64,000 bases of DNA from a virus: the IMG/VR virus record IMGVR_UViG_3300024231_000003, positions 23,709 to 87,708 of that record; one strand, written 5' to 3'. The notes under the pieces are model-generated. The model saw nothing but the letters and a program-made list of their open reading frames with translations. It ran no database searches and was not told where the DNA came from. Made by a program: the position numbers and the translations under genes. Below, one piece after another: positions 37,675-46,423 of the stretch (its first letter is position 1; the number at the start of each line of letters is the position of its first letter).

Positions 37675-40374
37675 ATGAAGAAACTATTAGCTACTATGGC
37701 AATTGCAATAACATTGTTATCTGCAACAACGCCTGTACAAGCATCACAATTTAAAAGTTATTACGCATTGGCTGCTAATTGGCGTCCAGCACAGCAGGTT
37801 AGCTTTGCTAACAGCATGATAGGTGTATACGAACGTAGTAACAGAATGTATTCAAACTTTATTAACAAGTACTCACGTTATGCAGGTGCAAGCTGGTATG
37901 ACAATATGAAGGCACGACATGCATTCCAAGTTAATGAAATTGCAAAGTACAAATTATTAATAGAACAAAGTTCTGCGCCAAAGGTAACATTAGTTGATAC
38001 AGTTGTTACAACAGACGATAGAACACTTGTTAATCGTAAAGCAACTGTGGTTACTAGTAATACGTCAACAGTTGAAGTTGAAACTACTGAAACAATGGTA
38101 AGTGAGTATGCAGTAGTAACACAAATATTGACAACGCCAGTTCATACGATTTATTATACAGTTACTAATACAACTAAAGTATATAGTGATGGTACACGTC
38201 AATCATCAAATGCAGTAAAGGTTAACAGACAAGAAACTGTTGATGAAACAGAAACAAAAATTACACGTGAACTAGTGCGTCAATACGCAGTTGTAATTAA
38301 GCAAGAACCTACTCTATCAGATCCAATTGCTACTGTAGATATTCTAACAGTTGATGAATATTTGGCACGTGCAGATGTAGACTATTCAGGCACACAAGCA
38401 TATATTGATGCAGTACATTCAGTAAACTCTCGCATTAATTCTGCATACATTACAGAAGATCGCGGACTTGCAAAATTTGGTAACTCACTAGCTGCAATTA
38501 ATGCTCCAGAAGCATGGGCACGTGGCTGGACAGGTAAAGGTAGTACTATTGCTATACTAGATACTGGTATTGATACAGATCATACTGAATTTACAGATAG
38601 TATTGCTGATATGAAATGTTTTACTCGTGCATGTAGTACTGGTTACGAAACAATAGAAGACAAAAATCGCTATGCACATGGCACTCATGTTGCAGGCATT
38701 GCAGCAGGTAATTTAGATGGCAATGGCTCAACAGGTGTTGCATATGATGCAGAATTATTAATTGCTAAAACAGCACATGATTTTGGAATGTTTGACTTCA
38801 GTGTTGCAGATGATGCAATTGAATGGGCAGTAGAACGTGGAGCAGATGCTATTAATATTAGTGCAAATTACAATGTAGACCGTACATACAAGTATAGTAT
38901 GAAAGAAATTGCACCTGGTATGTTCCGTTCAAATGACAAACGTGGACGTGATGGTATCACTTATGATAATTATGGATACTCAAATATCTACAACGATCCA
39001 TCATATTATGCTGATATCGTAGAAGCTATGACAGGACATGAAGCAGTATTGGTATTAGCCGCAGGTAATCAGCGTTTAGATTTTGCAGGACAGCCAGCAA
39101 GTTTAGCACTTGATGATGAAATTGGCAATCGTGTACTAGTTGTTGGTAACTATGATATTAAATTTAACAAAATGGCATCTAGCTCAAACAAAGCGGGAAC
39201 TGTATGTTATGACTTTAATGAAACAACACAACAATGTAATAATACTAAACGTGTTTCAGATCGCTTTATCCTTGCTCCTGGTCAGTGGATAATGAGTGCA
39301 GACAATAATGGTGAATATAGAACTAACAGTGGTACATCAATGGCTGCTCCAATAGTATCAGGAGCAGTAGGAATAGTTCATCAAATGTGGCCACATATGA
39401 CAGGTGCAAATATAGCTAAACTACTTCTAGATACTGCAAGCACTGATGAAATTATTGATTATGATGTAAATGTACATGGACAAGGACTGTTGGATTTAAA
39501 TGAAGCTACTACTCCACAAGGAGTACTTGGCATTCCAACAACAGGACGTATTGATGGTAAAAGCACAAGTGTTGATAGAACAGGTACAATTGCAATCAGT
39601 GGAGCAAGTATTAGCGCACTACAAGAAGTTATGGTTGTTGATGATTACGACAGAGACTTTTATTTTGACGCAAATGCATCTATAGCAGTAAATGATACTC
39701 GAACAGCAAGTGCTACACAATCAGCACAGAGCGGGTTTACTCCAGATTATTATATTGGTTATACTGGCGGTAAAATTGTTCCAATATCAAACGGTGCAAT
39801 TAGTATTAATTCAGAAAACAATGAATTTGCATTAGTACAACAGTTTGGTGGCTTTACAGTAGGGTTAGCAAGTGAACAAGATAGTTTCCTTGGTAATGTA
39901 GCAAATAGTGATCTAATGAGAGTAACTGGCGCAACTACAGCATATGTTGGATATGGTTTTGACACTGGCTTACTATTTGGTAATGCACAGTTAGGCGCTA
40001 CTGACTTAGATGTTGACAATACAAGTTTCCTTAAATCTGCAAGCACGTTAATGAGTTATAGTGCAACAGTTGGTACAAAGAAAACAATTGGCAATTCAAC
40101 GTTTGGATTTGTAACAAGTCTTCCAGTATCAATATCAAGTGGACAAGCAAACTTTAATATGCCATCTAGTGTAAGTGCAGACGGTGCAATTCTTAATAGT
40201 GACGCATCAAGCTCATTAGCTACACAGTATCAAGAAGTAGACTTTGGTGTATTTTACAATAATCAAATAACTGATTCAGTAGCATTTGATAGTTTTGCAG
40301 AATTGCGTACAAACTATGCAGGTACAACTAATGATGCAGTACAAGTTGGATTTAACTTTAAGGTAGCATTTTAA
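37675..40374 (+). CDS. Exported subtilisin-like (S8) protease with outer-membrane-type C-terminus
   Basis: 899 aa with a Sec signal peptide (cleavage near VQASQ). Residues about 30-270 form a Thr/Val-rich propeptide-like region. The S8 triad is D296 (ILDTGID), H335 (HGTHVAG) and S555 (GTSMAAP). The last 220 residues alternate polar and aromatic strands and end VGFNFKVAF with a terminal Phe, like autotransporter beta-barrels, so the protease may be shown on the host surface. It has its own promoter and ends 1 bp into tdk. Very unusual cargo for a phage. Confidence 0.88.
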   Translation: MKKLLATMAIAITLLSATTPVQASQFKSYYALAANWRPAQQVSFANSMIGVYERSNRMYSNFINKYSRYAGASWYDNMKARHAFQVNEIAKYKLLIEQSSAPKVTLVDTVVTTDDRTLVNRKATVVTSNTSTVEVETTETMVSEYAVVTQILTTPVHTIYYTVTNTTKVYSDGTRQSSNAVKVNRQETVDETETKITRELVRQYAVVIKQEPTLSDPIATVDILTVDEYLARADVDYSGTQAYIDAVHSVNSRINSAYITEDRGLAKFGNSLAAINAPEAWARGWTGKGSTIAILDTGIDTDHTEFTDSIADMKCFTRACSTGYETIEDKNRYAHGTHVAGIAAGNLDGNGSTGVAYDAELLIAKTAHDFGMFDFSVADDAIEWAVERGADAINISANYNVDRTYKYSMKEIAPGMFRSNDKRGRDGITYDNYGYSNIYNDPSYYADIVEAMTGHEAVLVLAAGNQRLDFAGQPASLALDDEIGNRVLVVGNYDIKFNKMASSSNKAGTVCYDFNETTQQCNNTKRVSDRFILAPGQWIMSADNNGEYRTNSGTSMAAPIVSGAVGIVHQMWPHMTGANIAKLLLDTASTDEIIDYDVNVHGQGLLDLNEATTPQGVLGIPTTGRIDGKSTSVDRTGTIAISGASISALQEVMVVDDYDRDFYFDANASIAVNDTRTASATQSAQSGFTPDYYIGYTGGKIVPISNGAISINSENNEFALVQQFGGFTVGLASEQDSFLGNVANSDLMRVTGATTAYVGYGFDTGLLFGNAQLGATDLDVDNTSFLKSASTLMSYSATVGTKKTIGNSTFGFVTSLPVSISSGQANFNMPSSVSADGAILNSDASSSLATQYQEVDFGVFYNNQITDSVAFDSFAELRTNYAGTTNDAVQVGFNFKVAF

Positions 40375-40940
40375 TGGTAGGAACATACCAAAGGGGTCAG
40401 CTAGAAATTATAGCTGGCCCTATGTTTGCAGGTAAAAGTAGTGAGCTTTTAAAGAGGCTACTTTATCTTGAACACAGTGGACATAAAGTATTGGTGCTTA
40501 AACCAGTTATAGATGATCGTTATGATGCAAATAGTATAGTAACACACAACCAATTAAAGCACGATGCAATAGCAGTAATTGATTTGGAATTAGTAAAAGA
40601 TAATTACACAATTAAACCTTATAACTTTCACACAGTATTCATTGACGAGGTACAATTCTTTGATCCAAAAGAAACACTATGGTTTGTAGAAGAAGGTTTG
40701 CGTGAAGGAGTTAATTTTGTATGTGCAGGACTTGACCAGGACAGTAGAGGTGTACCATTTGACACAACCGCCCGTATGCTTGCACTAGCAGATAATATTA
40801 TGAAGATAAGGGCATATTGTACTGTATGTGGGCAAAATGCAAGTAAAACACAACGCTTAAGAAGTACTGGTGGCAGAGTAAATGTAGGCGGTACAGAAAC
40901 ATATGAACCACGCTGTCGTAATCATTGGGAAAGTAAGTAA
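40374..40940 (+). CDS. tdk: Thymidine kinase
   Basis: 188 aa. P-loop GPMFAGKSSELL, the FIDEVQFF Walker B region, and a zinc site (CTVC and a C-terminal Cys-x-x-His pair in CRNHW) show a type II thymidine kinase, which phosphorylates thymidine for dTTP synthesis. It touches the protease and the next gene by 1 bp each. Confidence 0.95.
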   Translation: MVGTYQRGQLEIIAGPMFAGKSSELLKRLLYLEHSGHKVLVLKPVIDDRYDANSIVTHNQLKHDAIAVIDLELVKDNYTIKPYNFHTVFIDEVQFFDPKETLWFVEEGLREGVNFVCAGLDQDSRGVPFDTTARMLALADNIMKIRAYCTVCGQNASKTQRLRSTGGRVNVGGTETYEPRCRNHWESK

Positions 40941-41605
40941 TGACATACGAGTACACCCAGGAATGGGATAGGAATAAAATTAACATAATATTTCGTGGCG
41001 GTGCTGGTGGAAACTTTATACATTATGCATTATCTAAGCATATTTTAAAAGAGCAAAATGTAGAATATAATTACAGCAGTGATAGATCAGAATATCATAT
41101 TGACACTTCTGATTGTACTATTATTGCTAATGCTCATATTAATTTATGGTTTCGTGACATTAACCATACTATAAAATATAACGATGAAATATATACAAAA
41201 CAGCAATACCGTAAAGCAATAAGTCATTATAAAGGCACCAAAGTTGTATTTGTACAATTATCCGTTGATAATTATGCGTATACTGAACATTTATCAAGAG
41301 CCAAGGCAACTGATTTAAAAAAAGATGAAATTGTAGATAACTTACCTGATCTTTATGATGAACAGTTGGCGTATAATCGACATTATAAATTTGCTTCTAA
41401 AATATTTAAGCAGTCTGGTATTGACGTATTTAACTTAGACTATGCTAAATTATTAAAATATGATACTATAAGTGAAAGTCGTCGTCTATGTAATTGGCTA
41501 GGGTATGCGTACAATGAAGATTTTGCAAATGAAATACAAAATTATTACACAGATAACAATATGCTATTGAATAAAAAATATAAAAAACCACCAACACTAC
41601 TATAA
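40940..41605 (+). CDS. Sulfotransferase-like P-loop protein (tentative)
   Basis: 221 aa. The N-terminal strand-loop-helix NIIFRGGAGGNFIHYAL resembles the PAPS-binding 5'-phosphosulfate loop, and the late segment GIDVFNLDYAKLLKYD matches the common sulfotransferase end motif (F-x-x-L-x-Y-E-D-L-x-x-D). The 3'-phosphate-binding Arg/Ser segment is not obvious. Could alternatively be a nucleotide kinase-like fold. Confidence 0.45.
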   Translation: MTYEYTQEWDRNKINIIFRGGAGGNFIHYALSKHILKEQNVEYNYSSDRSEYHIDTSDCTIIANAHINLWFRDINHTIKYNDEIYTKQQYRKAISHYKGTKVVFVQLSVDNYAYTEHLSRAKATDLKKDEIVDNLPDLYDEQLAYNRHYKFASKIFKQSGIDVFNLDYAKLLKYDTISESRRLCNWLGYAYNEDFANEIQNYYTDNNMLLNKKYKKPPTLL

Positions 41606-41616
41606 GGAAAGATACA

Positions 41617-41784
41617 ATGAATATAGAAGACTCAGATTATGCAATTATAATAACACATGATGGAAAACTAAGAGGAGTTATGCTCTCTGAAGATCCAAAT
41701 CATAAGATGCCTCCAGAAATAGTAAGAATGATACAGCTAGTATATGGTGATGAATTATTTAATCAAGAGAGAGTACTACATTGA
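41617..41784 (+). CDS. Unknown small protein, 55 aa
   Basis: A short frame with a strong AAGGA site 8 bp before its ATG. Its TGA stop overlaps the next start by one base. It reads as a compact alpha/beta peptide (AIIITHDGKLRGVML). Position and spacing argue it is translated with mazG. Confidence 0.6.
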   Translation: MNIEDSDYAIIITHDGKLRGVMLSEDPNHKMPPEIVRMIQLVYGDELFNQERVLH

Positions 41785-42065
41785 TGGAAAATAGTCCCAT
41801 CAATGCGTTCCAGCAACTAATGGCTATAACTGCAGAAGAATGTAGTGAGCTCACACAAGTTGCAATGAAGCAAATACGCAAATATGATGATGTTAACCAA
41901 ATGGACGACAACATGCATAGACAGTTAATTGAAGAAGTTGGAGATGTTATGTGTATGATTGACCTTATGATTGAATATGGTATAATATCAAAAGATGATA
42001 TAGACGCTAGGATACAGATTAAGCGAGATAAGCTAAAAGTATGGAGTACATTGATACCTCAATGA
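41784..42065 (+). CDS. MazG-like nucleotide pyrophosphohydrolase
   Basis: 93 aa, one MazG unit. Metal-binding motifs EECSELTQ and EEVGDVMCMIDLM supply the E-E-x-x-E and E-x-x-D acids. Such enzymes hydrolyse (d)NTPs to monophosphates, and phage copies are thought to modulate nucleotide pools. The ATG at 41784 is favoured because the preceding TTG overlaps the upstream stop. Confidence 0.85.
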   Translation: MENSPINAFQQLMAITAEECSELTQVAMKQIRKYDDVNQMDDNMHRQLIEEVGDVMCMIDLMIEYGIISKDDIDARIQIKRDKLKVWSTLIPQ

Positions 42066-42073
42066 TAAATGCC

Positions 42074-42102
42074 TTGACACGTTTAATAGAATATTGTATA
42101 AT
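42074..42102 (+). promoter_or_regulatory. Consensus sigma70 promoter of queE
   Basis: TTGACA, 17-bp spacer, TATAAT; 41 bp before the ATG at 42144. Confidence 0.82.
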
Positions 42103-42143
42103 AACTGAAACTAGTAATACTTTAGGATACCAGGAGAATAATA

Positions 42144-43040
42144 ATGAAACTAAGATATAGTGAAGCATTTTATAGTGTGCAAGGCGAAGGTAAATTTGTA
42201 GGAGTACCTAGCGTATTCTTACGTACATTTGGTTGTAACTTACGTTGTATGAATTTTGGCCTTGGCAGAGATGAACCATCTCGTGCAGAAAAACATGCAG
42301 GCGGTCAACGCTATAATGAAGAAGTGAAAGCACTGTTAGATGCAGGTGTAGATAAAACAACTAAAGAGTTTAACGACTTGCCCATTATACATACTGGTTG
42401 TGATACGTATGCAAGTATATATCCAGAGTTTAAACATTTTAATAAAGAAGCAACTATTGACGAAGTAGTTGAACATTTACTATCACTTACTCCTAATGGA
42501 AAGTGGGTACAGGATAATGGACAGGATGTCCATTTAATTTTAACGGGTGGAGAACCGTTGCTAGCCTGGCAACGACTTTACGTAGAACTATTTGAACACC
42601 CTAGAATGAAGGATTTAAAAAATGTTACTTTTGAAACAAATACAACACAACATCTCCATGATGATTTTTTCCATTACCTCAACAGCACAGATAGGTTTAC
42701 AGTTACTTGGAGTTGTTCGCCTAAACTCAGCACCTCAGGAGAAGATTGGAATGATGCTATTAAGCCTCTTGTTGCTAACGAGTATTCCCGTGTTAATGGC
42801 AGTGAGCTTTACTTTAAATTTGTCGTTGCTAATAATGCAGATTTTGATGAAGTGGAAAAAGCTGTCAGTGCTTATCAGAATGCCGGGCTTCAATGTCCAG
42901 TATATCTTATGCCAATGGGCGGACGCAGTGAAGAATACAATCTCAACGTTACTGACGTGGCTGAAATATGTATGGAAAAAGGATGGAGATTTACACCAAG
43001 ACTCCACATATCACTCTTCGGAAATGCCTGGGGAACTTAA
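42144..43040 (+). CDS. queE: 7-carboxy-7-deazaguanine synthase (radical SAM) with split cluster motif
   Basis: 298 aa, longer than the usual 210-230. EAFYSVQGEGKFVGVPSVFLR is typical QueE and LTGGEPLL is the SAM-binding strand. The cluster motif is odd: C31-N-L-R-C35 is followed by M-N-F instead of x-x-C, and the C-D-T that normally follows appears at C86-D-T after a 50-residue insertion. The third cluster ligand is probably C86. QueE converts carboxytetrahydropterin to CDG, the preQ0 precursor, in line with FolE and the DpdA-like gene. Confidence 0.88.
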   Translation: MKLRYSEAFYSVQGEGKFVGVPSVFLRTFGCNLRCMNFGLGRDEPSRAEKHAGGQRYNEEVKALLDAGVDKTTKEFNDLPIIHTGCDTYASIYPEFKHFNKEATIDEVVEHLLSLTPNGKWVQDNGQDVHLILTGGEPLLAWQRLYVELFEHPRMKDLKNVTFETNTTQHLHDDFFHYLNSTDRFTVTWSCSPKLSTSGEDWNDAIKPLVANEYSRVNGSELYFKFVVANNADFDEVEKAVSAYQNAGLQCPVYLMPMGGRSEEYNLNVTDVAEICMEKGWRFTPRLHISLFGNAWGT

Positions 43041-43110
43041 ACAAAACGAACAATTACGTAGAGCTATGGAAGCTCCTATTAATTACGACAATATAAGGAA
43101 AATGTTATGA
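43024..43110 (+). CDS. Possible 28-aa peptide overlapping queE
   Basis: A 28-codon frame starts inside the end of queE (ATG 43024) and ends in a 4-bp overlap with the next ATG (43107). The chain of overlaps hints at coupling, but no ribosome site stands out. Low certainty. Confidence 0.25.
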   Translation: MPGELKQNEQLRRAMEAPINYDNIRKML

Positions 43111-43253
43111 GCAAAATGAAAGATCAAGAACCCTATCACAACAAAGGTGCCATTGGAGCATTTTTAATTATCGCTTTTATGATGATTGGTGTTCCAATTA
43201 TTATGGGTACAGCAATGGGTTGGTTTAATTTATTTGGGATATTGGGATTATGA
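43107..43253 (+). CDS. Small membrane protein, 48 aa
   Basis: A charged N-terminus is followed by one hydrophobic helix of about 25 residues (AIGAFLIIAFMMIGVPIIMG). AAGGAAA lies upstream. It overlaps the next membrane-protein gene by 4 bp, so the two probably act together. Confidence 0.6.
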   Translation: MSKMKDQEPYHNKGAIGAFLIIAFMMIGVPIIMGTAMGWFNLFGILGL

Positions 43254-43447
43254 ATAATTTTTGGTTAGCATGTAAATTTTGGTTAGTATGTTGCCTTATA
43301 GCAGCAGTTTGGATTCCAACAAATAGAGACCCATCAAATGGTTGGTTTGTATCTCTTTTAGGTGATACTGCTTTTTATGCAGGTAGAAGTTTACGTATGG
43401 TATATGACTACACATTGGGTTCAGGTGGAATAGGATCATATTTTTAG
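43250..43447 (+). CDS. Small membrane protein, 65 aa
   Basis: An N-terminal hydrophobic segment (FWLACKFWLVCCLIAAVWI) and a polar tail. ATGA overlap with the upstream 48-aa membrane protein. Function unknown; a small two-component membrane unit is possible. Confidence 0.6.
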   Translation: MNNFWLACKFWLVCCLIAAVWIPTNRDPSNGWFVSLLGDTAFYAGRSLRMVYDYTLGSGGIGSYF

Positions 43448-43449
43448 TA

Positions 43450-44568
43450 ATGAGTATGATAGATAAAATTTATAAATTTTGGGGAATAAAAGATGAACAT
43501 ATTTTTAGTGATGAATTCACAGGGTATGAAGACCTTTATCCAGAGTTTGATAAATTTAATAAAGATGTTTATGCTTTGGATCCTGCTGGCACTATTGATG
43601 ACGTGTTTAACCTTTATCGTAATAGGGGCATTGTTCCTATTACATACTACACTGAACAAGGAATCAGAGATGCAGTTCGAGCCTTTAGAAAGAAGTCTTA
43701 TAACGGAGTGCAAGCTGGACGAATTGGACTTGGAAACAATGCAGGGCAAACTCTTAACAGATTTATCTTTACAAACATGCAAACAGCAGAGCCAAAAGGA
43801 CGTGGATCAAATTCACTAAAAGATAGGTTCTTTGACGATAAAAAACTTAAACGTGCTATACGTATTTGCTTTGAGTTTCGTGAAGGAAACAAGCTGGTCT
43901 ATCCTTCAGCAATGCGCAGAGCGTTAGAACTTGTTACAGGTGAAAATGTTACTAACTTTAAAGCACAGAATGCACGTGCTATTGTAGAACATTTGTGTCC
44001 TGTAATGTGGGGCAGAGTATACGATTACAGTTGTGGGTATGGTGGTCGTTTACTAGGAACAAGTAGTAGTAACATGGCGTACACTTATATTGGTACAGAT
44101 CCAAATACTGAAACGTTTGAATACTTAAACTATATGGATACCTTTCTAAATAGTAATAGCGAAATCATACAAAGTGTAAGTGAAGATTATCAAAGTGAAA
44201 ACATTGATTTAGCATTTAGTAGTCCTCCTTATTTTAACTTAGAAAAGTATAGCGATGAACCCACACAGTGTATGGTAAATTATACGACATTAGATCAATG
44301 GTTTGAAGGATATGTTGAGCCTACTATGCAGAGTATATATAAAGGACTTAACAGTGACGGTATATTTGCTACAAATATTGCAGACTATAAAACATACAGT
44401 CAAAAAGAACCAGTCGAAGTATGTGAACGTTGGATTAAGACGGCAGAGAAAATAGGTTTTCAACATAGTGATACAATTAAAATGATGCTTAATACAAGGC
44501 CAGGTGCCGGTAATGATAAATTAGCAGGTAGAGAGAAATGGGAGGGTGTTTATGTCTTCACTAAATAA
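43450..44568 (+). CDS. DNA methyltransferase (N4-C or N6-A type)
   Basis: 372 aa. The catalytic motif IV is SSPPY (about residue 259), the target-amine pocket of amino-methyltransferases, and motif I is YDYSCGYGGRLLG (about residue 195). The order I then IV fits permuted-or-gamma classes less than a simple layout, so class is left open. No restriction partner is adjacent. It overlaps sufE by 17 bp and probably methylates phage DNA. Confidence 0.82.
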   Translation: MSMIDKIYKFWGIKDEHIFSDEFTGYEDLYPEFDKFNKDVYALDPAGTIDDVFNLYRNRGIVPITYYTEQGIRDAVRAFRKKSYNGVQAGRIGLGNNAGQTLNRFIFTNMQTAEPKGRGSNSLKDRFFDDKKLKRAIRICFEFREGNKLVYPSAMRRALELVTGENVTNFKAQNARAIVEHLCPVMWGRVYDYSCGYGGRLLGTSSSNMAYTYIGTDPNTETFEYLNYMDTFLNSNSEIIQSVSEDYQSENIDLAFSSPPYFNLEKYSDEPTQCMVNYTTLDQWFEGYVEPTMQSIYKGLNSDGIFATNIADYKTYSQKEPVEVCERWIKTAEKIGFQHSDTIKMMLNTRPGAGNDKLAGREKWEGVYVFTK

Positions 44569-44959
44569 GATAGACGAGTATGCTGAAGAATTTAGTTTTT
44601 TAGATGATGATGATAGATTAGTGCATCTCATTGATATGGCTAAAAACTCACCAACTAGTTTACCAGAAGAATTACGTACTGATGATAGACTAGTAACTGG
44701 ATGCATGAGTCAAATATGGGTTGATGTAGGAGTAAAAGATAACATTGTTAACGTTTATTACGATAGTGATGCAATCATTACTAAAGGCATAACCAAAGTA
44801 GTATGTGACTGTTTTAGCGACATAACTGTAGAACAGGCAAAAACTATTACCAAAGATGACTTTGAAAAATTACAAATTAAAGAACTATTATCAGCAGTAC
44901 GCAGAAATGGTTTGGGAAGTTTAATTTCCACAATTACAAATAAGGTAAAACAATTATGA
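44552..44959 (+). CDS. sufE: SufE-like cysteine desulfurase partner
   Basis: 135 aa, normal for SufE. The sulfur-accepting Cys is in VTGCMSQIW (about residue 53), followed by the SDAIITKGI strand and a C-terminal RRNGLGSLIS helix, all in family order. SufE carries persulfide from SufS to the SufBCD scaffold for Fe-S cluster assembly. GGAGG 6 bp before ATG 44552 decides the start. The adjacent metK suggests service to radical SAM enzymes (inference). Confidence 0.9.
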   Translation: MSSLNKIDEYAEEFSFLDDDDRLVHLIDMAKNSPTSLPEELRTDDRLVTGCMSQIWVDVGVKDNIVNVYYDSDAIITKGITKVVCDCFSDITVEQAKTITKDDFEKLQIKELLSAVRRNGLGSLISTITNKVKQL

Positions 44960-46059
44960 ATCAGAACTATATTTTTACGAGCGAAAGTGTTAGCGCAGGA
45001 CATCCAGATAAGGTTGCAGACCAAATCAGTGATGCTCTAGTTGATGCCGGGTTCAAAGCAGGCGATGAAACAACTCGTGTTGCTGTTGAAACACTTGTAA
45101 CTACCAATCATGTAACATTGGCGGGCGAAGTAAAAAACTTTAACGTAACTACGGAAGAAGTTGAACAAATTATCCGTAACAAGGTTAAAGAGATTGGTTA
45201 CGAACAAGATGGATTCCATTGGGAAAAGTTAACTATTAATAATCAAACTATTAATAATAAACTACACAGCCAAAGTGCAGATATTGCTCTAGGCACAGAC
45301 GACTTTGGTGCAGGCGATCAGGGTATTATGTTTGGTTATGCATGTAACGACAACGATGCATACCTTCCAGCTCCTATCTACTACGCACACGAAGTTTTAA
45401 AAGAGTTAAATAAAGAACGTGCAATTACAAATATTCTTGGACCAGATGCCAAGTCACAAGTAAGTGTACAATACGAAGGTGGCAAAGTACAACGTATCGA
45501 TCAAGTTGTAGTTAGTACACAACATACAGAAGGCAATGTAGAACTAGCACGTGATTTATGCAAACAGTCTGCAATGGAAGTCCTTGGAGATTTAATTGAT
45601 GAACAAACTACATGGCATCTTAACCCTACTGGAAACTTTGTTATTGGCGGTCCTGACGGTGATGCTGGTCTTACTGGGCGAAAAATTATTGTTGATACTT
45701 ATGGGGGTTTTGCTCCTCATGGTGGCGGTGCGTTTAGTGGCAAAGACCCAACAAAAGTAGACCGTAGTGCAGCTTATATGGCACGTTGGTTAGCAAAGAA
45801 CGTAGTAGCAGATGAAATGGCAGACTGGTGTAACATTCAGTTGTCGTATGCTATTGGTGTAAAGCAACCAACTAGTATCTATGTTGAGTCTAATGGATAT
45901 AGTAAGAGCATTGAAAAGTTTATTCGTGAGAATATTGATTTATCACCAAAAGGAATCATTGACAGATTTGATATGTTCAACTATTATAGTTATAGTGAAA
46001 ATTGTACATATGGGCATTTTGGCGATAAAAATGTACCGTGGGAAAAGATAGGATGGTAA
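44956..46059 (+). CDS. metK: S-adenosylmethionine synthetase
   Basis: 367 aa. Signature motifs are complete: ESVSAGHPDK, GAGDQGIMFGYA, GPDGDAGLTGRK and GGGAFSGKDPTKVDRSAAY. The enzyme makes SAM from methionine and ATP. It is slightly shorter than the bacterial 380-390 aa. It overlaps sufE by 4 bp, placing SAM supply and Fe-S supply in one operon. Confidence 0.96.
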   Translation: MNQNYIFTSESVSAGHPDKVADQISDALVDAGFKAGDETTRVAVETLVTTNHVTLAGEVKNFNVTTEEVEQIIRNKVKEIGYEQDGFHWEKLTINNQTINNKLHSQSADIALGTDDFGAGDQGIMFGYACNDNDAYLPAPIYYAHEVLKELNKERAITNILGPDAKSQVSVQYEGGKVQRIDQVVVSTQHTEGNVELARDLCKQSAMEVLGDLIDEQTTWHLNPTGNFVIGGPDGDAGLTGRKIIVDTYGGFAPHGGGAFSGKDPTKVDRSAAYMARWLAKNVVADEMADWCNIQLSYAIGVKQPTSIYVESNGYSKSIEKFIRENIDLSPKGIIDRFDMFNYYSYSENCTYGHFGDKNVPWEKIGW

Positions 46060-46062
46060 ATT

Positions 46063-46350
46063 ATGGGTTGGTGGAATAAACTAGTCAGAGACAGGATTGC
46101 AGCGAAACAAACTGCTGAATTAATGTCTGAAAAAGAAAAACTTACTTCAAAAGGAATGCCCTTTGTTAGAGTAGTAAATGTAAATTTAGATGAAGAAAAT
46201 CCAGGAGATGGATATTTTGAACTAGATTGGAATCATTACTTTATTAAAAAGCTACAAGAAGCTGGATATAGTGGAAGTAGTGAAGAAGAAATTATTGATT
46301 CTTGGTTTACTAATCTATGTAGAGGTATTGCAGAAGATGTTTCTAATTGA
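46063..46350 (+). CDS. Unknown small protein, 95 aa
   Basis: Charged helical N-terminus and a segment with GYFELDWNHYFIKKLQEAGYSG. It starts 3 bp after metK. No motif recognised; it looks like a conserved cytoplasmic phage protein. Confidence 0.6.
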   Translation: MGWWNKLVRDRIAAKQTAELMSEKEKLTSKGMPFVRVVNVNLDEENPGDGYFELDWNHYFIKKLQEAGYSGSSEEEIIDSWFTNLCRGIAEDVSN

Positions 46351-46358
46351 TATTTTAC

Positions 46359-46387
46359 TTGACATTAATATCACAATATGCTAAATT
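46359..46387 (+). promoter_or_regulatory. Sigma70-type promoter of the exonuclease gene
   Basis: TTGACA, 17-bp spacer, TAAATT with TGC upstream (extended -10), 37 bp before the ATG. Confidence 0.7.
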
Positions 46388-46423
46388 ACACATTAAGAAA
46401 CAACAAAAAGGATTACCTTTAAC

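Noticed and set aside
42622-43110. 162-codon plus-strand frame inside queE
   Set aside because: Out-of-frame shadow of queE; only its last 28 codons are retained as a weak candidate.
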